From positions 1-33,753 of the forward strand of contig JAYMSP010001291.1 of assembly GCA_036897095.1 (NCBI GenBank): DNA of 33,753 nt, given 5' to 3'. Source of the stretch: Plantago elongata (lineage: Eukaryota > Streptophyta > Magnoliopsida > Lamiales > Plantaginaceae). The notes below the pieces were generated by a model. That model was not told the origin of the DNA. It worked only from the letters and a program-made list of their open reading frames with translations, and searched no databases. Positions 22,317 through 33,753 of this stretch are shown here, piece by piece. The translations under genes were made by a program, and so were the position numbers. Numbering within the stretch: position 1 is the stretch's first letter; every line of letters starts with the position of its first letter.

Positions 22317-25300
22317 ATGGGTTCCAAAGGAAGGATGCTATTTGATCTTAATGAACCTGCTACTGAAAATGAAGATGATATTAATGATCTTGTCTGCTTC
22401 CAGCCTCAGAGGGCTAGTCCTTCTTCAAGCACTCCAGCACAGGCATCTGACTCGTTTGTGACACCGCCTAATCCGCAAGGGATAGTAAATAACCACAATT
22501 ACCCTCACCGATCCTTAGTTTCTGATTTCCAGCCTCAGGGGGGTAATCCTTCTTCAAGCATCACAGCATCTGACTTGTTTGGGGCATCAGCTCAACCCCA
22601 AGGGATAGTAAATAACAAATTTTCTCATACATCTTCAATATCTGGTTTCCAGCCGCAAAGGGTTACTACTTCTTCAAGCAAAGCAGCATCTGACTCGTTA
22701 TCGGTAACAGCTCAACCTCAAGGGATAACGAATAACCAGTTCTCCTATCACACATCATCAGTATCTGGTCAACCGCAAAGGGCTACTATCTGTTCAAGCA
22801 CTGCTGCATCTGACTCGTTTGGGGCATCACCTCAACCTCAAGGGATAACGAATAACCAGTTTTCCTCCCACACACCATCAGTATCTGGGTTTCAGCAGCA
22901 AAGGGCTACTATCTGTTCAAGCACTGCTGCATCTGACTCGTTTGGGGCATCAGCTCAACCCCTAGGGATATTAAATAACCATAATTCGTCTCAAACAGCT
23001 TCAGTATCTGGTTTCCAGCCGCAGAGAGCTATTCCTTCAAGCTCTGCAGCACCCGACTTATTTGTGGCATCAGCTCTCTCGGAGGGAATAGTTAACAACA
23101 ACGCTTTCTCTCACGCATCATTGGTATCTGGTTTTCAGCCCTTTGTTCGTCCTAGAGTTATTCAAGGACCTGACAATTCATCTGGAAATAGGATTTCCGG
23201 GGACATGGTTCAAAGTTCTGTCACATCATCAGACCCTGTCAATAGTCAGGATGCAAAGGTTGCATTAAGCCCACCCTTAGGTTCTGCAGATGCACATGAG
23301 AAGGAAGAAGGGGAATGGTCAGATGCAGATGGTTGTGTTGATACTCGGACAAGTATGAATGATGAGGATCCAAATGGTGGAATTGGTAAAAATGGGCCTG
23401 AGAAAGGCTCAGCTGAAATTCTGGATGGTAATATATCAGTTGCAGCTGTGCACACTGTACCTATAAATTTGGAAGATGTTAAGAATGAAAATATTAGCCG
23501 TCCATCTGGTGTGGATCCAGAAACAAATGATAAGAAAGGAGATGCATCATCAAATAGTCAGGGAGATACTGCTGCTCCAGTGCCAAAGCAAAGAGAACTT
23601 AGAGGTGCTGAAGCAATTCACGCATTAAAGATAGCCAATAATCTTGGAAAGCGCCCTAAGCTTGATCAACAGAAAGAAGCCATGCTGGGCAAGAAGCGCA
23701 ACCGGCAGACCATGTTCCTCAATTTAGAAGATATTAAACAAGTTGGAGCTTTGAAAACTACAACCCCGAAAAGACAGATACCTGCATCATCCATAACTCG
23801 GACAGTAAAGGATGCTCGTACAAATCTTCCGTCTGCTGAACATGGGGATAAGCATACTCAGCCGGTGAATAAAGACTTAAAGCCAGCTGATCTGCCTATC
23901 ACCGAAGTGAATGACATTATGGATTCGAATGATTGTAGATCTGAAAGTAATGGAAACAATAGCTCAGGAAATGTTGGACGTCCTAGGAGATTGAATAGCT
24001 CAGCAGATCTTGCTTTAGAAGGACAGGCACAATCTGCTTTTAGGCAGAACTCATGGAAGCAGCCAACTGAATCTAGACAACTTAAGAATTCACAGGTACC
24101 TGGGAGGAAGCCAGCTGTTATCAGTCAGAGTTCTGTTGATCCTAAAGTGGCACCAAAAAAAGTTCCTTCTAGGAAGCAACTAGTTCCGGGTAACACGTAT
24201 CAGGATTCATCTGTAGAGCGTCTGTTGCGTGAGGTGACAAATGAAAAGTTCTGGCGTAATCCAGGTATTTAAGTGCTCACAAATAAATACATGTATTATT
24301 ATTCTCTGGCCACTTGTTTTCTTTTTGGGTCTGTTGTCATACTACAAGTTGATATTTGTTAACCTGCTTGCTATTGGATACATCATTGCCACTAACTGGT
24401 TTGCCATCTTCGTTTGGTATTACTCATCTGACCTTTACCAGATTTCACCATTTTCTATGAGTTCAAGATTCTACATGGACTTGAAATAATCAATTGGACC
24501 TAAGAGTCATATGGTCATATTTCTCTATAGCTTTCTGCGATCATGTTTTCATGGATAGTGTTGCCTTCTTATTCACCAGCTTTTGTAACTTCTACCAGTT
24601 AATACTTAATAGTAATGATTGCGTTGATTTTCGCTCTGTTATTTGTGTGTTTATATTCTGAATGGTCATGGATAGTGTTGATTTCTTGTTCACCAGCTTT
24701 TGTAACTTCTACCAGTTAATATTAATGATTGCTTAAGTTTTCTGTCTGTTATTTATTATGTATTAATATTTCTGTATGGACAGAGGATGAGGAGCTCCAA
24801 CGTGTCCCTGGTTGCTTTGATTCTGCAGAAGAATATATTAGGGTTTTTGAGCCTTTGCTTTTCGAGGAGTGTAGGGCGCAGCTTTATAGTACATGGGAGG
24901 AGTCGTCAGAAACATCTACTAGTCATATTAGGGTAGGAATAAAAGTCATGGAGCGGCGAGAAAGGGGTAAGGACAATAACCTATTAATATTTTCAGACAT
25001 GGGTACTTAGCTCTGATTTTATTGCTTATTACTGCTTTTGGTTTCATCAGGGTGGTTCGACGTGGTTCTAACTCCACCACATGAATACAAATGGACATTT
25101 AAGGAAGGGGATGTGGCAGTTCTGTCCTCTCCTAGGCCAGGAGCAGGTTTATATCACTTCTACCCTTTATGTTTTTTTTTTTAAATATGTTCTTTATTCT
25201 AAAGATTACATCTAAATTATTGTGTTTTTCTTCTATTGTCATTGGAATGCAGTTAATTTTAGAAAGACTAGTTCAACTCTTGACAATGAGGAGAAGCCTG

Positions 25301-28300
25301 AGATGAATGGGCGTGTTGCTGGAACAGTAAGGCGGTATACGCCTATTGATAATCGCGACCCTATGGGGGCTATCCTTCACTTTTATGTGGGAGATGCATA
25401 TGATTCCAGCAAGTGAGTTGTTTTCTACCTGGGTGTTTTTTTTTCTTCTTTTTCTCTTTTAAAAAATTGCTTCCTTCAAATTGAATCTATACCCTGACAA
25501 TTATCTTCTTTAATGATACTGCAGTAAGATTGACGAGGATCATATTACACGGAAGCTCCAACCAGGGAGTGTCTGGTTCCTGACTGTCCTGGGTTCCTTG
25601 GCAACCACACAGCGCGAGTATGTTGCACTCCATGCATTTCGGCGTCTTAATTTGCAGGTACTCCCCCACCTGGATTTGGTGTGCAAATATTTATGATCAT
25701 CAAGTACATCTATACGATGCTTATGTAATAATGTCCTCTTGCAGATGCAAAATGCAATCCTTCACCCAAGTCCTGATCAGTTTCCAAAATATGAAGAGCA
25801 GACACCTGCCATGCCGGAATGCTTCACTCCAAACTTTGTTGAATATCTGCACAGGACCTTTAATGGTCCCCAGTTAGGAGCAATTCAGTGGGCTGCAATG
25901 CATACAGCTGCTGGCACGTCTAGTGGCATGACAAAGAGCTGGCCATTTACTTTAGTTCAGGGCCCTCCAGGAACTGGCAAGACGCATACAGTATGGGGAA
26001 TGCTTAATGTGATCCATCTTGTGCAGTATCAACATTATTATACCGCATTGTTGAAAAAGCTGGCACCTGAAAGCTATAAGCAGGTTAATGAGAGCAGTTC
26101 TGATAATGTAGCCATTGGCTCAATTGATGAAGTTCTCCAGAGCATGGATCAGAATCTCTTTCGAACTCTTCCAAAACTTTGTCCTAAACCTAGGATGCTC
26201 GTATGTGCTCCCTCCAATGCTGCAACTGATGAATTACTTTCACGTGTCCTTGATCGTGGATTTATGGATGGTGAAATGAAGGTTTATCGACCAGATGTAG
26301 CGCGAGTTGGAGTAGATTCTCAGACTCGTGCTGCTCAGGCAGTATCTGTGGAACGCAGAACTGAGATACTTCTGATGAAGAGCCGTGATGAAGTTTATGC
26401 GCATATGCACACCTTGAAGGTCCGTGAAAACCAGTTTGCACAGCAGATTGCTTACCTGCAACGAGAACTTACTGTTGCAGCTGCCACTGGTAATGCACAA
26501 GGATCCGTTGGTGTCGATCCTGATATCCTGGTGGCTAGAGACCAAAACCGCGACTCTTTACTACAAAACCTTGCTGCAGCAGTTGAGAACAGAGACAAAA
26601 TATTAGTTGAGATGTCCCGACTGTTCATCCTGGAAAGCAGGTTTCGTACAGCGAATAATTTCAACCTGGAGGATGCCCGCGCTAATTTGGAGGCAAGTTT
26701 CGCTAATGAAGCTGAAATTGTTTTCACTACCGTGTCCAGCAGTGGTCGAAAGCTGTTCTCTCGTTTGACGCATGGCTTTGACATGGTTGTGATAGATGAA
26801 GCGGCCCAGGCTAGTGAAGTAGCTGTACTGCCTCCTCTTGCACTTGGTGCTGCTCGCTGTGTTCTTGTGGGGGATCCTCAGCAGCTTCCGGCTACTGTTA
26901 TCAGTAAAGCAGCTGGAACTTTATTGTACAGTCGAAGTCTTTTCGAGAGATTTCAGCAAGCAGGTTGTCCAACGATGTTGTTGTCTGTGCAATATAGAAT
27001 GCATCCACACATTCGTGAATTCCCTTCGAGGTACTTCTATCAAGGACGCCTTACTGATAGTGACAGTGTTGTGAGTCTTCCAGATGAGTTGTATTACAAA
27101 GACAATTTGCTGAGGCCCTATATCTTCTATGATATCTCTTATGGCCGTGAATCTCATAGAGGGAGTTCAGTGTCTTATCAGAACACACAGGAGGCACAAT
27201 TTTGTGTCCGCTTGTATGAGCACCTACAGAAGACGCTGAAAACATTGGGCTTGGGCAAAGTGACTGTTGGCATCATCACTCCTTACAAGCTGCAGTTAAA
27301 ATGTCTCCAGAGAGAATTTAAGGATATTATGAGTTCTGATGAAGGAAAGGATATATACATTAATACAGTGGATGCTTTCCAAGGCCAAGAACGTGATGTC
27401 ATTATAATGTCTTGTGTCCGTGCTTCAAGTTATGGAGTTGGGTTTGTGGCTGACATCCGCCGGATGAATGTGGCTCTTACTCGAGCTAAAAGAGCTCTTT
27501 GGGTGAGTACGGTTATTTTCCTACTTGAGTGCTACTGGTAAGTACATTATCTTGTGCATTTGCAATCTTCAACATTAATAATTTTTTTCCCCTCTCAGGT
27601 AATGGGAAATGCAAATGCATTGGTGCAATCTGAAGACTGGGCTGCATTGATTGCCGATTCCAAGGCACGGAACTGTTATTTAGACATGAATGCCCTGCCT
27701 AAGGAGTTCGCAATCCCAGAGTCTTCTAGTCATAAGCTATCTGGTGCAAGGAGTTCGAGACCTGGACCAAGATTTAGATCACATGATGTGCATATAGACT
27801 CCAGGTAGTCTTGCGAGCACCAAGCCTTTACTATACTTAAGATGTACTTACTCATGCCTAAAGCACTGTACTCCAAAGTAAAATAGTACATAATAAAATA
27901 TGAAAAGGTGGCAAAAATATGTAATTATAGTGTAAAAGTAACATTTTAAATTATTTGTTATGTGGGTAGTTTCCAACTTTGGTACTGTGAAGTTCTATGG
28001 TACACCTATAAGTGGAAAATGGCTTAAGTGAGTATAAAATTAATGTGAACTTGAAGAGATCACATGTCTGTAGAAGCTCTTATGGCTAAATTTGGTTTTG
28101 TGTCTGTCTGTAGAAACTCTTTTTCTGCGCATTTTTTCCTTCTGGAGACTAACATGTAGAATTATTTGAACATTTTGGTATATACTACATTAATAAATAT
28201 TATTATTAGAGCTTTTAGCCACTCGCTCTAATTGTTTTAGAATCTGCCTGAGCTTTTGTGTTCACTTTGTCTGACTTTAGGTCAGGGACACCATCAGAAG

Positions 28301-28479
28301 AGGATGATAAGTCGAATACAGCGCTATCTAGGAATGGAAATTACCGTCTCTTAAGGCCTGGAACAGAGAGCTCGCTGGATGATTATAGTCAATCTAAGGA
28401 TCGATCTCGAGATTCATGGCATTATGGGCCCTCAAAGAGACAAAATATTTCTGGTGGTTTTGCAAAACGAGACTTGTAG
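22317..28479 (+). CDS. SEN1/MAA3-like superfamily 1B helicase
   Basis: This is a large nuclear-type RNA/DNA helicase of the UPF1/SEN1 group, most like the uncharacterised Arabidopsis At2g19120/At4g30100 pair from memory. The CDS joins 22317-24264, 24784-24966, 25051-25146, 25253-25412, 25525-25657, 25745-27502, 27599-27804 and 28281-28479, all GT-AG, and encodes 1560 aa. The ATG at 22317 begins the family-typical MGSKGRMLFDLNEP; the upstream open frame starts only with TTG. Residues 28-272 are an expanded Ser/Gln-rich repeat, followed by KEEGEWSDADG and a basic linker. The helicase core holds GPPGTGKT (913-920, Walker A), DEAA (1191-1194, Walker B), GDPQQLPAT (1216-1224), QYRMH (1256-1260), VDAFQGQERD and RRMNVALTRAKRAL. 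All motifs needed for ATP hydrolysis are intact. The C-terminal tail after VMGNANAL is low-complexity. The exact cellular role is unknown: family members resolve RNA:DNA hybrids or act in transcription termination. Confidence 0.93.
22398..23132 (+). repeat. Coding minisatellite of about 120-nt units in the helicase gene
   Basis: Six tandem units of 40-43 codons begin at residues 28, 71, 111, 152, 192 and 233, and a partial seventh follows at 273. The consensus runs FQPQRAT, SSS, AASDSFGAS, QPQGI, NN, SHTSSVSG. Units 4 and 5 share an identical 55-nt stretch (22775-22829 and 22898-22952, offset 123), so exchange between units is recent. Indels are all multiples of three. From memory, relatives carry one such unit. 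Confidence 0.85.
24551..24783 (+). repeat. Tandem duplication (period 117) inside helicase intron 1
   Basis: ATGGATAGTGTTG recurs at 24551 and 24668, with long shared stretches such as CACCAGCTTTTGTAACTTCT in each. The second copy ends at the acceptor of exon 2 (24781-24783). In the first copy the matching acceptor position reads TGGTCATG, so it has no AG there and is not expected to be used. Confidence 0.75.
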
Positions 28480-29470
28480 AAGCAGGAACAATGATGGAAA
28501 CCTTCTTGTTTGCTTGTTGCAGTTGAAAGCCCTGAATGTGCTTGTGGCCTGGGAGGTTAATATCAAGCACCGGTTCCCGTTCAGCCTCATGACTAGGAAT
28601 TTCAGAGATGCTGAGAGGTCGGTACGTGGTGGAATCTGACAGCTGGAGGAAGCGTTGCATGGAAAGACCTAGTTTTGGAGCTGATGGTTGCTTTATATGA
28701 TGAAATGGTCTTATGGATTCACATTTTGGTTGAACACTTCCAAAATCCTCCCCTCTTGGGATGGATCGTCAATTGTGCCGTGCCCCATGACGGGGTTACG
28801 TGTATATTGAGGTATGCACATGATCCCTCATCTGCATTGACCCTACTTTTGAAGGATTGATATTTGCTTTGCGGAAATTATGTATGACTGAATTAAGGAT
28901 CAATGTTCATAGTAGGTCTCCACTCTGAAGCATTTGGGTCAAGGTGTATCGCTAGAGTCTTGATAACGGGTCTTACTCATAAAGTAAGTAATCTGCTGAG
29001 GTGGACCTCTAGGTTTTTCTTATAACTGGTGGTCCTTGTGAAGATACATCTGATGGCTATTCTGACTGTGAGATATGATGAATCGATTTTTAAAAATGTC
29101 GGTGAGTTCAGCATTCCGGAGGAAAAAGCTTATCATGCAAGCATATTATGTAATCTGTCAGGGAAAGGATTAATCATTGAGCTTCTTGGAGGGGCTTATG
29201 GATTCATGATTTGAATTGAATCTTATTGTGGAATGCAAAATACACATGAAGACCTTGAACTACTAACTAGCCTGAGTAGGTGCACTATGCAGGATTTAAA
29301 TAAAAATAGAAGCACTTCAGGAATTCTTCTAGAAATATATTTAGTCTTTGTTGTGTATGCCTACATTGCTGGATGGTCCAGAGAATGCAAATCAGTTTTA
29401 ATTTCACAAGAACATCTGTTGGATCATTACATAATGAGATAGTGTGCCCATGAGGTGTGTTGCTTTGCGG

Positions 29471-29516
29471 ACTATGGTATGTTTGGGAATCAGACTATGG
29501 TATGTTTGGGAATCAG
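29471..29516. repeat. Perfect 23-bp tandem duplication
   Basis: Positions 29471-29493 and 29494-29516 are identical, beginning ACTATGGTATGTTTGGG. This is a recent local duplication without visible coding effect. Confidence 0.85.
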
Positions 29517-30120
29517 AATGAAGTAGCGGGATTAAGCAGTCCACATTTCAACTGATGGTCATGTATTGTTCCAGAAGAAGTGCTGGGTTAGACAAATGAA
29601 CAGGTATTCCATCCATCATAAGAGAGGATATATTATCTCCTGCTGTACTGCACGTGTTCCTTGAAAAACTTGGGCATGGATGGCCATTGACGAATACTAG
29701 CTTTTGATCACTGATCCGATCGGATTACCTCTACCGGATAAGAAGACCCCGACATAAAACTGAAGAGTAAAGGTGCTTTTCTCCTGTTACCATCAAATGG
29801 AGAATATATTGAAAAATTGAGTTGGCTCCAGTAGATGAATTTATACGCATAATGTTCCTGTCATGTATTTTCTTTGTATCCCACATCTTTATGTCGTGAA
29901 TTATCAATATATCTGACCGGCCTGTTGATGGCCTTTAAATTATTAAATAAATGCTTTGGTATACTGTGAATTTAACAGTTCTGTAAAATGTTCCGAGGAA
30001 TTGGGGTTGATTGAATGACCATACTATTTGCCCCAGCTAGTTATTATTCGCAAATCTTAGATAACTAATAACTAATCAGAGGTGGTTATTATACCAATTA
30101 ATTTAATTTTAATCAATTAA

Positions 30121-30252
30121 ATTAATTTTCTCTCAATTCTATATTTAATATACTAGAATTTGGTTAACACGCTTATATATTAGCATATTAATTTTCTCTC
30201 AATTTTATATATAATATACTAGAATGTGAGTAACACGTTTACATATTAGCAT
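30121..30252. repeat. Tandem duplication, 2 x 66 bp
   Basis: Positions 30121-30186 and 30187-30252 are direct repeats, both starting ATTAATTTTCTCTCAATT and ending TATTAGCAT, with several substitutions. They are AT-rich, with no coding role seen. Confidence 0.85.
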
Positions 30253-30449
30253 ATTTTGAAGTATGACTTGTTATTTAGATCGTCTAAAGTAGATGTAGAA
30301 TTAAAAAAAGAATATGACGCGATTCAATATGAAATCCATAAAAAATTGAGTGAATGCAACAAACACTACGCGTGTGAAGCATTTTGCAATATATATAATA
30401 TTTTTGTATTAAGTATTAACAATAATATTTATCTTTTATTAATATTAAG

Positions 30450-30500
30450 CAGACACTCCGTATTTATGAGGCCACGGGTTTGATTCTTCGAAATGGGTGA
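30450..30500 (+). mobile_element. Possible tRNA-derived SINE fragment
   Basis: ACTCCGTATTTATGAGGCCA followed by CGGGTTTGATTC resembles the box B region of plant tRNA-derived SINEs (box B GGTTCGATTCC). No matching box A is seen upstream at the normal distance. A second box-A-like string (GGTCAGGTGGTTAGAAGC) lies at about 30613-30632 and a box-B-like GTTCAAATACC at about 30730. This is tentative; it may be a truncated element or chance. Confidence 0.25.
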
Positions 30501-31529
30501 TTTTAGTCTCTATATATAGAGAATGGTAATTAGAGACGTGCGATGTATTGATGAGTAATTTGCTCAAGTTTAATTTTTGTATTTGTAATACTATATCTAA
30601 AAAATTATGAGTCGGTCAGGTGGTTAGAAGCTGATGAAAAAAGAAAGAAGGAAGTTAGTTACACTTTATCTAGTCAAAATTTATCTCTCTATTAATAACT
30701 TATATTTATTAATAAATAGACATATCCACGTTCAAATACCAAAAATATCGAAGATATTAAAGTTCCATGTCGATAGCTCCCCTTTTGGAGCTGAGAAGTT
30801 CACGGCTCCAATTTGGAGATGTTTACAATTTAATAGAATCAAACAAAATTTCAAAACTCAGCTACTCATCTCTGAGTTGAATCCCAAACACTCAGTATAC
30901 TTTCAGTGACAATATATTTTCAATCACTTTCAGTGATGCTTCATTATCCTTTCTGTTCTTTCCACTGCTTCTGCATAAAGAAGTTCCTTGAACGGTGACT
31001 TCAAAAAAATTCAATGTAAATGCAAGAAAATTCTTTGGGAAGAACCAAAGATTCAAACTTATGACTGGAGAGTTAATGTGATGAATAGTTGTATTTTGAT
31101 GTGACAGTGCATTTCATATGAGGCCAGATCCAGCATTTGAAACGGTACTATCAACTCATTCCACATCACTTATCAGTATCATATGTATAAATTCTTCACA
31201 CGAACCAAGCAAGAAAAATTTGCAATTCACCTACCATGTATTACAACATCTTATCAGTCTTATGCAAAGTCTTTGATTACAGTATCCATATACTACAATC
31301 TACCCAGAGCACTTCCTATTCAAAACAGATAAGCAACAAGCTAAACTAGAACGTATACAACGGCCGTATGAGTACATAATTCGAGTTGCATCTGACTCTT
31401 GAGATTATGTAGAAGAAAACAATCAGGAGTAGGCAAGCCAGCTGCAAGAACAGAAAGGAAATGTGTTACTCATGTTTGATGGTCTGCAAAAGGCTGTTAA
31501 GCAAAAAACAAGATATCCATTCCAGTACC

Positions 31530-33753
31530 TCAATTTTGTGACTGCATCTTCTCATCTAGTTTTTCCCTGTATTGTGCCAGACCCTGTATTTCATGGTTGG
31601 AAAACAACAGAATATCATGAGCTCACCGGATCAATAAATTGAACAAACAAAACTACATTGAGCTGAGATAGTATTTTAGCATGCACAACAATTTCATCAA
31701 AATTCCTGCTTCCTTGTGCATGATTTAGGTTTGTTGAGCTTGATTTGGAAGCATGTGATCCATTTACATTAAAGCCCTATTGAAGTATTAATTCAGGTCA
31801 CAATAAGCATCAGGCAATTTACCATAGCTAGATCATCTTAAGTATTATGAGAGTTTATAAAAGAGTTTCTATGATAATACTCTTTCATGTTTGAGATGGG
31901 ATTTCACATTTTCAGCTTCATTCCTAATAAAGTTGTGTGAGGGGTGAAAAAAGGGGTTCAGGGAAGGTAGTTCGAATTTAAGCTTCAGTTCAAGGCTCTG
32001 TCGCATTTAAAGGAATAATTACCTCTCGTATGGGTTCTTTCAGTAGAACTTCTAAATAACTAACACTAGAAGACTAGAAGTATACAAGGACTTTCACTTC
32101 TCGTATAAGAACACAAATTTACTTCAATGCACTATGAAGCCACAGTGAAACCAAGACATAAAATCAACATATCTACTAGTCCACACGGATTCACAATTTT
32201 TTGTTATTTCATTCTTGTCAAGTAACGGTTAAAACATTTTACAGCACAATATTGATAAATCAAAAGAACAGGAATCTAACTATATTTCAAGCAGCTCTGC
32301 ACAGATCAATAGCTTGTCAGAGTACAGGATTTCGAAAAACATATCATGAACGTATTTAAGAAACAAAAACACTGCGTAACACAAAAAGCGATTTCATTTT
32401 GTGCCCAGCAATTCTATGCTGGCAAAATGATTATATCTAGTCAAGAAATTATGTGTAACTCCAGTCTTTAGGTACGCAAATGAGAGACGGGCATACCTTA
32501 GTATATGCAAACACACTAGCCTCAGTGGGCGCCACAGGACTACCCCTACGAATAAACTGTTCATCTTTAAAAATGTAAAGCATTGGTATTCCAGTTGCCA
32601 GTTCCAAGCTAATAACCTGATAAAAAGAAACAGAAAATTAGTTAAACGAAAATATTCAGAAATAGCACAGTTCACCTGGTTAAAAATCCAACCTGTTGAG
32701 AAGACAACTTGTCCAGATACATAATGATCGACCGTAGTGAATTTCCATGGGCTGCTATCATTACATTTTTCCCAGATTGGAGTTGGGGTTCAATCTGTTC
32801 AATTTAAGTACTTAGCACCATGGATCATGAACAAGCAAATCTAATGTTTCTGAAGAAATTTGGACAAACTTACATGTTCTCTGAAATAGGCAACAGCTCT
32901 CTCGGCACACATTTCCAAACTCTCACCATTTGGTGGAGGGATATCATAACTACGCCTCCACTCGTGAACTTGCTCTTTTCCATATCTATCTGCCGTTTCC
33001 TGCTTATCGAGGCCTTGTAGCTCTCCATACCTGTACAGAGCATTTAATATATTTAGAATGATACCATTTCACCAGTAAGTAGGCTAGCTGGGGAAGTTTT
33101 GCCTACATTCTTTCATTTAGTTGCCAAGCTGTTACAACTGGAATGCACTGCTTTTTCGTCTCTTCACTGAAAATTTGACTCCATTGTTGTGCCTGCTCAC
33201 TCTCGTTATGCAAAATAACTGGGACCTGTACATTGTTAAAACTTAGCCCTAAGAGAGTGTTTGCACTAATAGAAATATTTCTATAATTCTGGAAGTCCAT
33301 ATACAGTAGGAGATAGCTATTAGAGAATCCATCAAGTGTTTGCAGAAAGTGCTGAAGGATAAGAAATTTGCAGATAATTTAAGAGAAGAGAAGCTTTAAA
33401 GCTGGCCTAGCCAACTTCTGCATGTTTCATCTTCAACGACCCCCCAGAATGAAAAGGAGAAACTAGAAGCTGTTGGTGCTAGAAATAAGCTACATGGTAT
33501 CATGGGTTGGCTATTCCTTTGTTCTCTTGGCCCTAGAAATATTCAAATGCAACTCACTTGAGCAAACGCACGGTTGAGTCTGAGTACAATTGTGAAAAGC
33601 TCGGAAGTGTTATATATCCTAGCTTAGAATTTCCTCACACAGCATGCAATAGTTAAATCACAGAGCAAGAACATTCAGAGATTCAGTGTAAAAGCACTCT
33701 CACAAAATGATTACCTTCTTGCGACGGTGTTCAGTCATGGCAAGCATAGCAGT
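31530..33753 (-). CDS. 2,3-bisphosphoglycerate-dependent phosphoglycerate mutase (partial, 5' end outside window)
   Basis: The enzyme interconverts 3- and 2-phosphoglycerate in glycolysis. Six coding exons are read on the minus strand: 33753-33715, 33225-33107, 33030-32874, 32794-32693, 32616-32497 and 31583-31530, all with GT-AG borders and a single frame, giving the last 196 residues before TGA at 31532-31530. Visible motifs in order are [79 protein letters not shown] (holding the second catalytic His) and a C-terminal tail [16 protein letters not shown]. The first catalytic region (RHGE) must lie beyond the window edge. It is not the cofactor-independent type that is the main cytosolic enzyme of plants. 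Plant relatives often carry a plastid transit peptide, which cannot be checked here. The last intron is long (913 nt). It is convergent with the helicase gene. Confidence 0.92.

Larger units (their letters stand above)
28480..31529. other. Helicase 3' UTR and repeat-rich spacer
   Basis: No protein gene is supported in this 3-kb stretch between two convergent genes. The first part should be 3' UTR of the helicase and the last part 3' UTR of the phosphoglycerate mutase. Open frames are short and share no motif with known families. From about 30.0 kb the DNA becomes AT-rich and holds small tandem duplications and possible SINE fragments, listed separately. Confidence 0.55.

Noticed and set aside
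22398..23132. Regularly spaced repeats considered as a CRISPR-like array
   Set aside because: The units are adjacent, in frame and coding, without unique spacers, in a plant nuclear gene.
26240..26784. Antisense open frames inside the helicase exon (and similar ones in BXL exons)
   Set aside because: They mirror conserved coding sequence on the other strand and have no features of their own.
28379..29442. Several 60-90 codon open frames after the helicase stop
   Set aside because: They are short, overlap in different frames, have no motif or splice pattern, and fit a long 3' UTR or spacer.

Overview
The window is nuclear DNA of a flowering plant, almost certainly a eudicot. The genes are split by short GT-AG introns, intergenic DNA is AT-rich, there is a Stowaway-type MITE, and every recognisable protein is closest in motif content to a plant family. 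The species cannot be named from the sequence; an asterid is only a guess.

Layout. Positions 1-4.1 kb are gene-poor DNA holding an array of GGAGCT/AGCTCC palindromes and a Stowaway-like MITE. From 4.2 to 15.7 kb three glycoside hydrolase family 3 beta-xylosidase genes of the BXL7 type lie head to tail with identical six-exon structure. The first (4201-7704, 776 aa) and third (11491-15682, 789 aa) are intact. The middle one (8159-11024) is a pseudogene with a frameshift, several stop codons, an out-of-frame deletion and a lost stop codon. On the minus strand, 16.2-19.8 kb carries a 5'-truncated, frameshifted relic of the splicing factor gene CWC22; its last intron contains a 250-bp tandem duplication. 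A large SF1 helicase gene of the SEN1/MAA3 type runs on the plus strand (CDS 22317-28479, 8 coding exons, 1560 aa), with a TATA box, a probable leader intron, a small upstream ORF and a coding minisatellite of about 40-residue units. After about 3 kb of 3' UTR and repeat-rich spacer, the window ends inside a convergent minus-strand gene for a 2,3-bisphosphoglycerate-dependent phosphoglycerate mutase (last six coding exons, 196 residues).

How the genes relate. The two intact BXL genes encode secreted wall enzymes expected to trim xylose and/or arabinose from xylan-type polymers. The helicase acts on nucleic acids and the mutase in glycolysis, so there is no shared pathway. The arrangement is a tandem-duplication cluster next to housekeeping genes. 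From memory, Arabidopsis has BXL7 (At1g78060) adjacent to a phosphoglycerate mutase gene (At1g78050), so this window looks like an expanded version of that ancestral neighbourhood. No new multi-gene system was seen. The most noteworthy items are the coding minisatellite, the palindrome array, the lesions of the middle BXL copy and the CWC22 relic.
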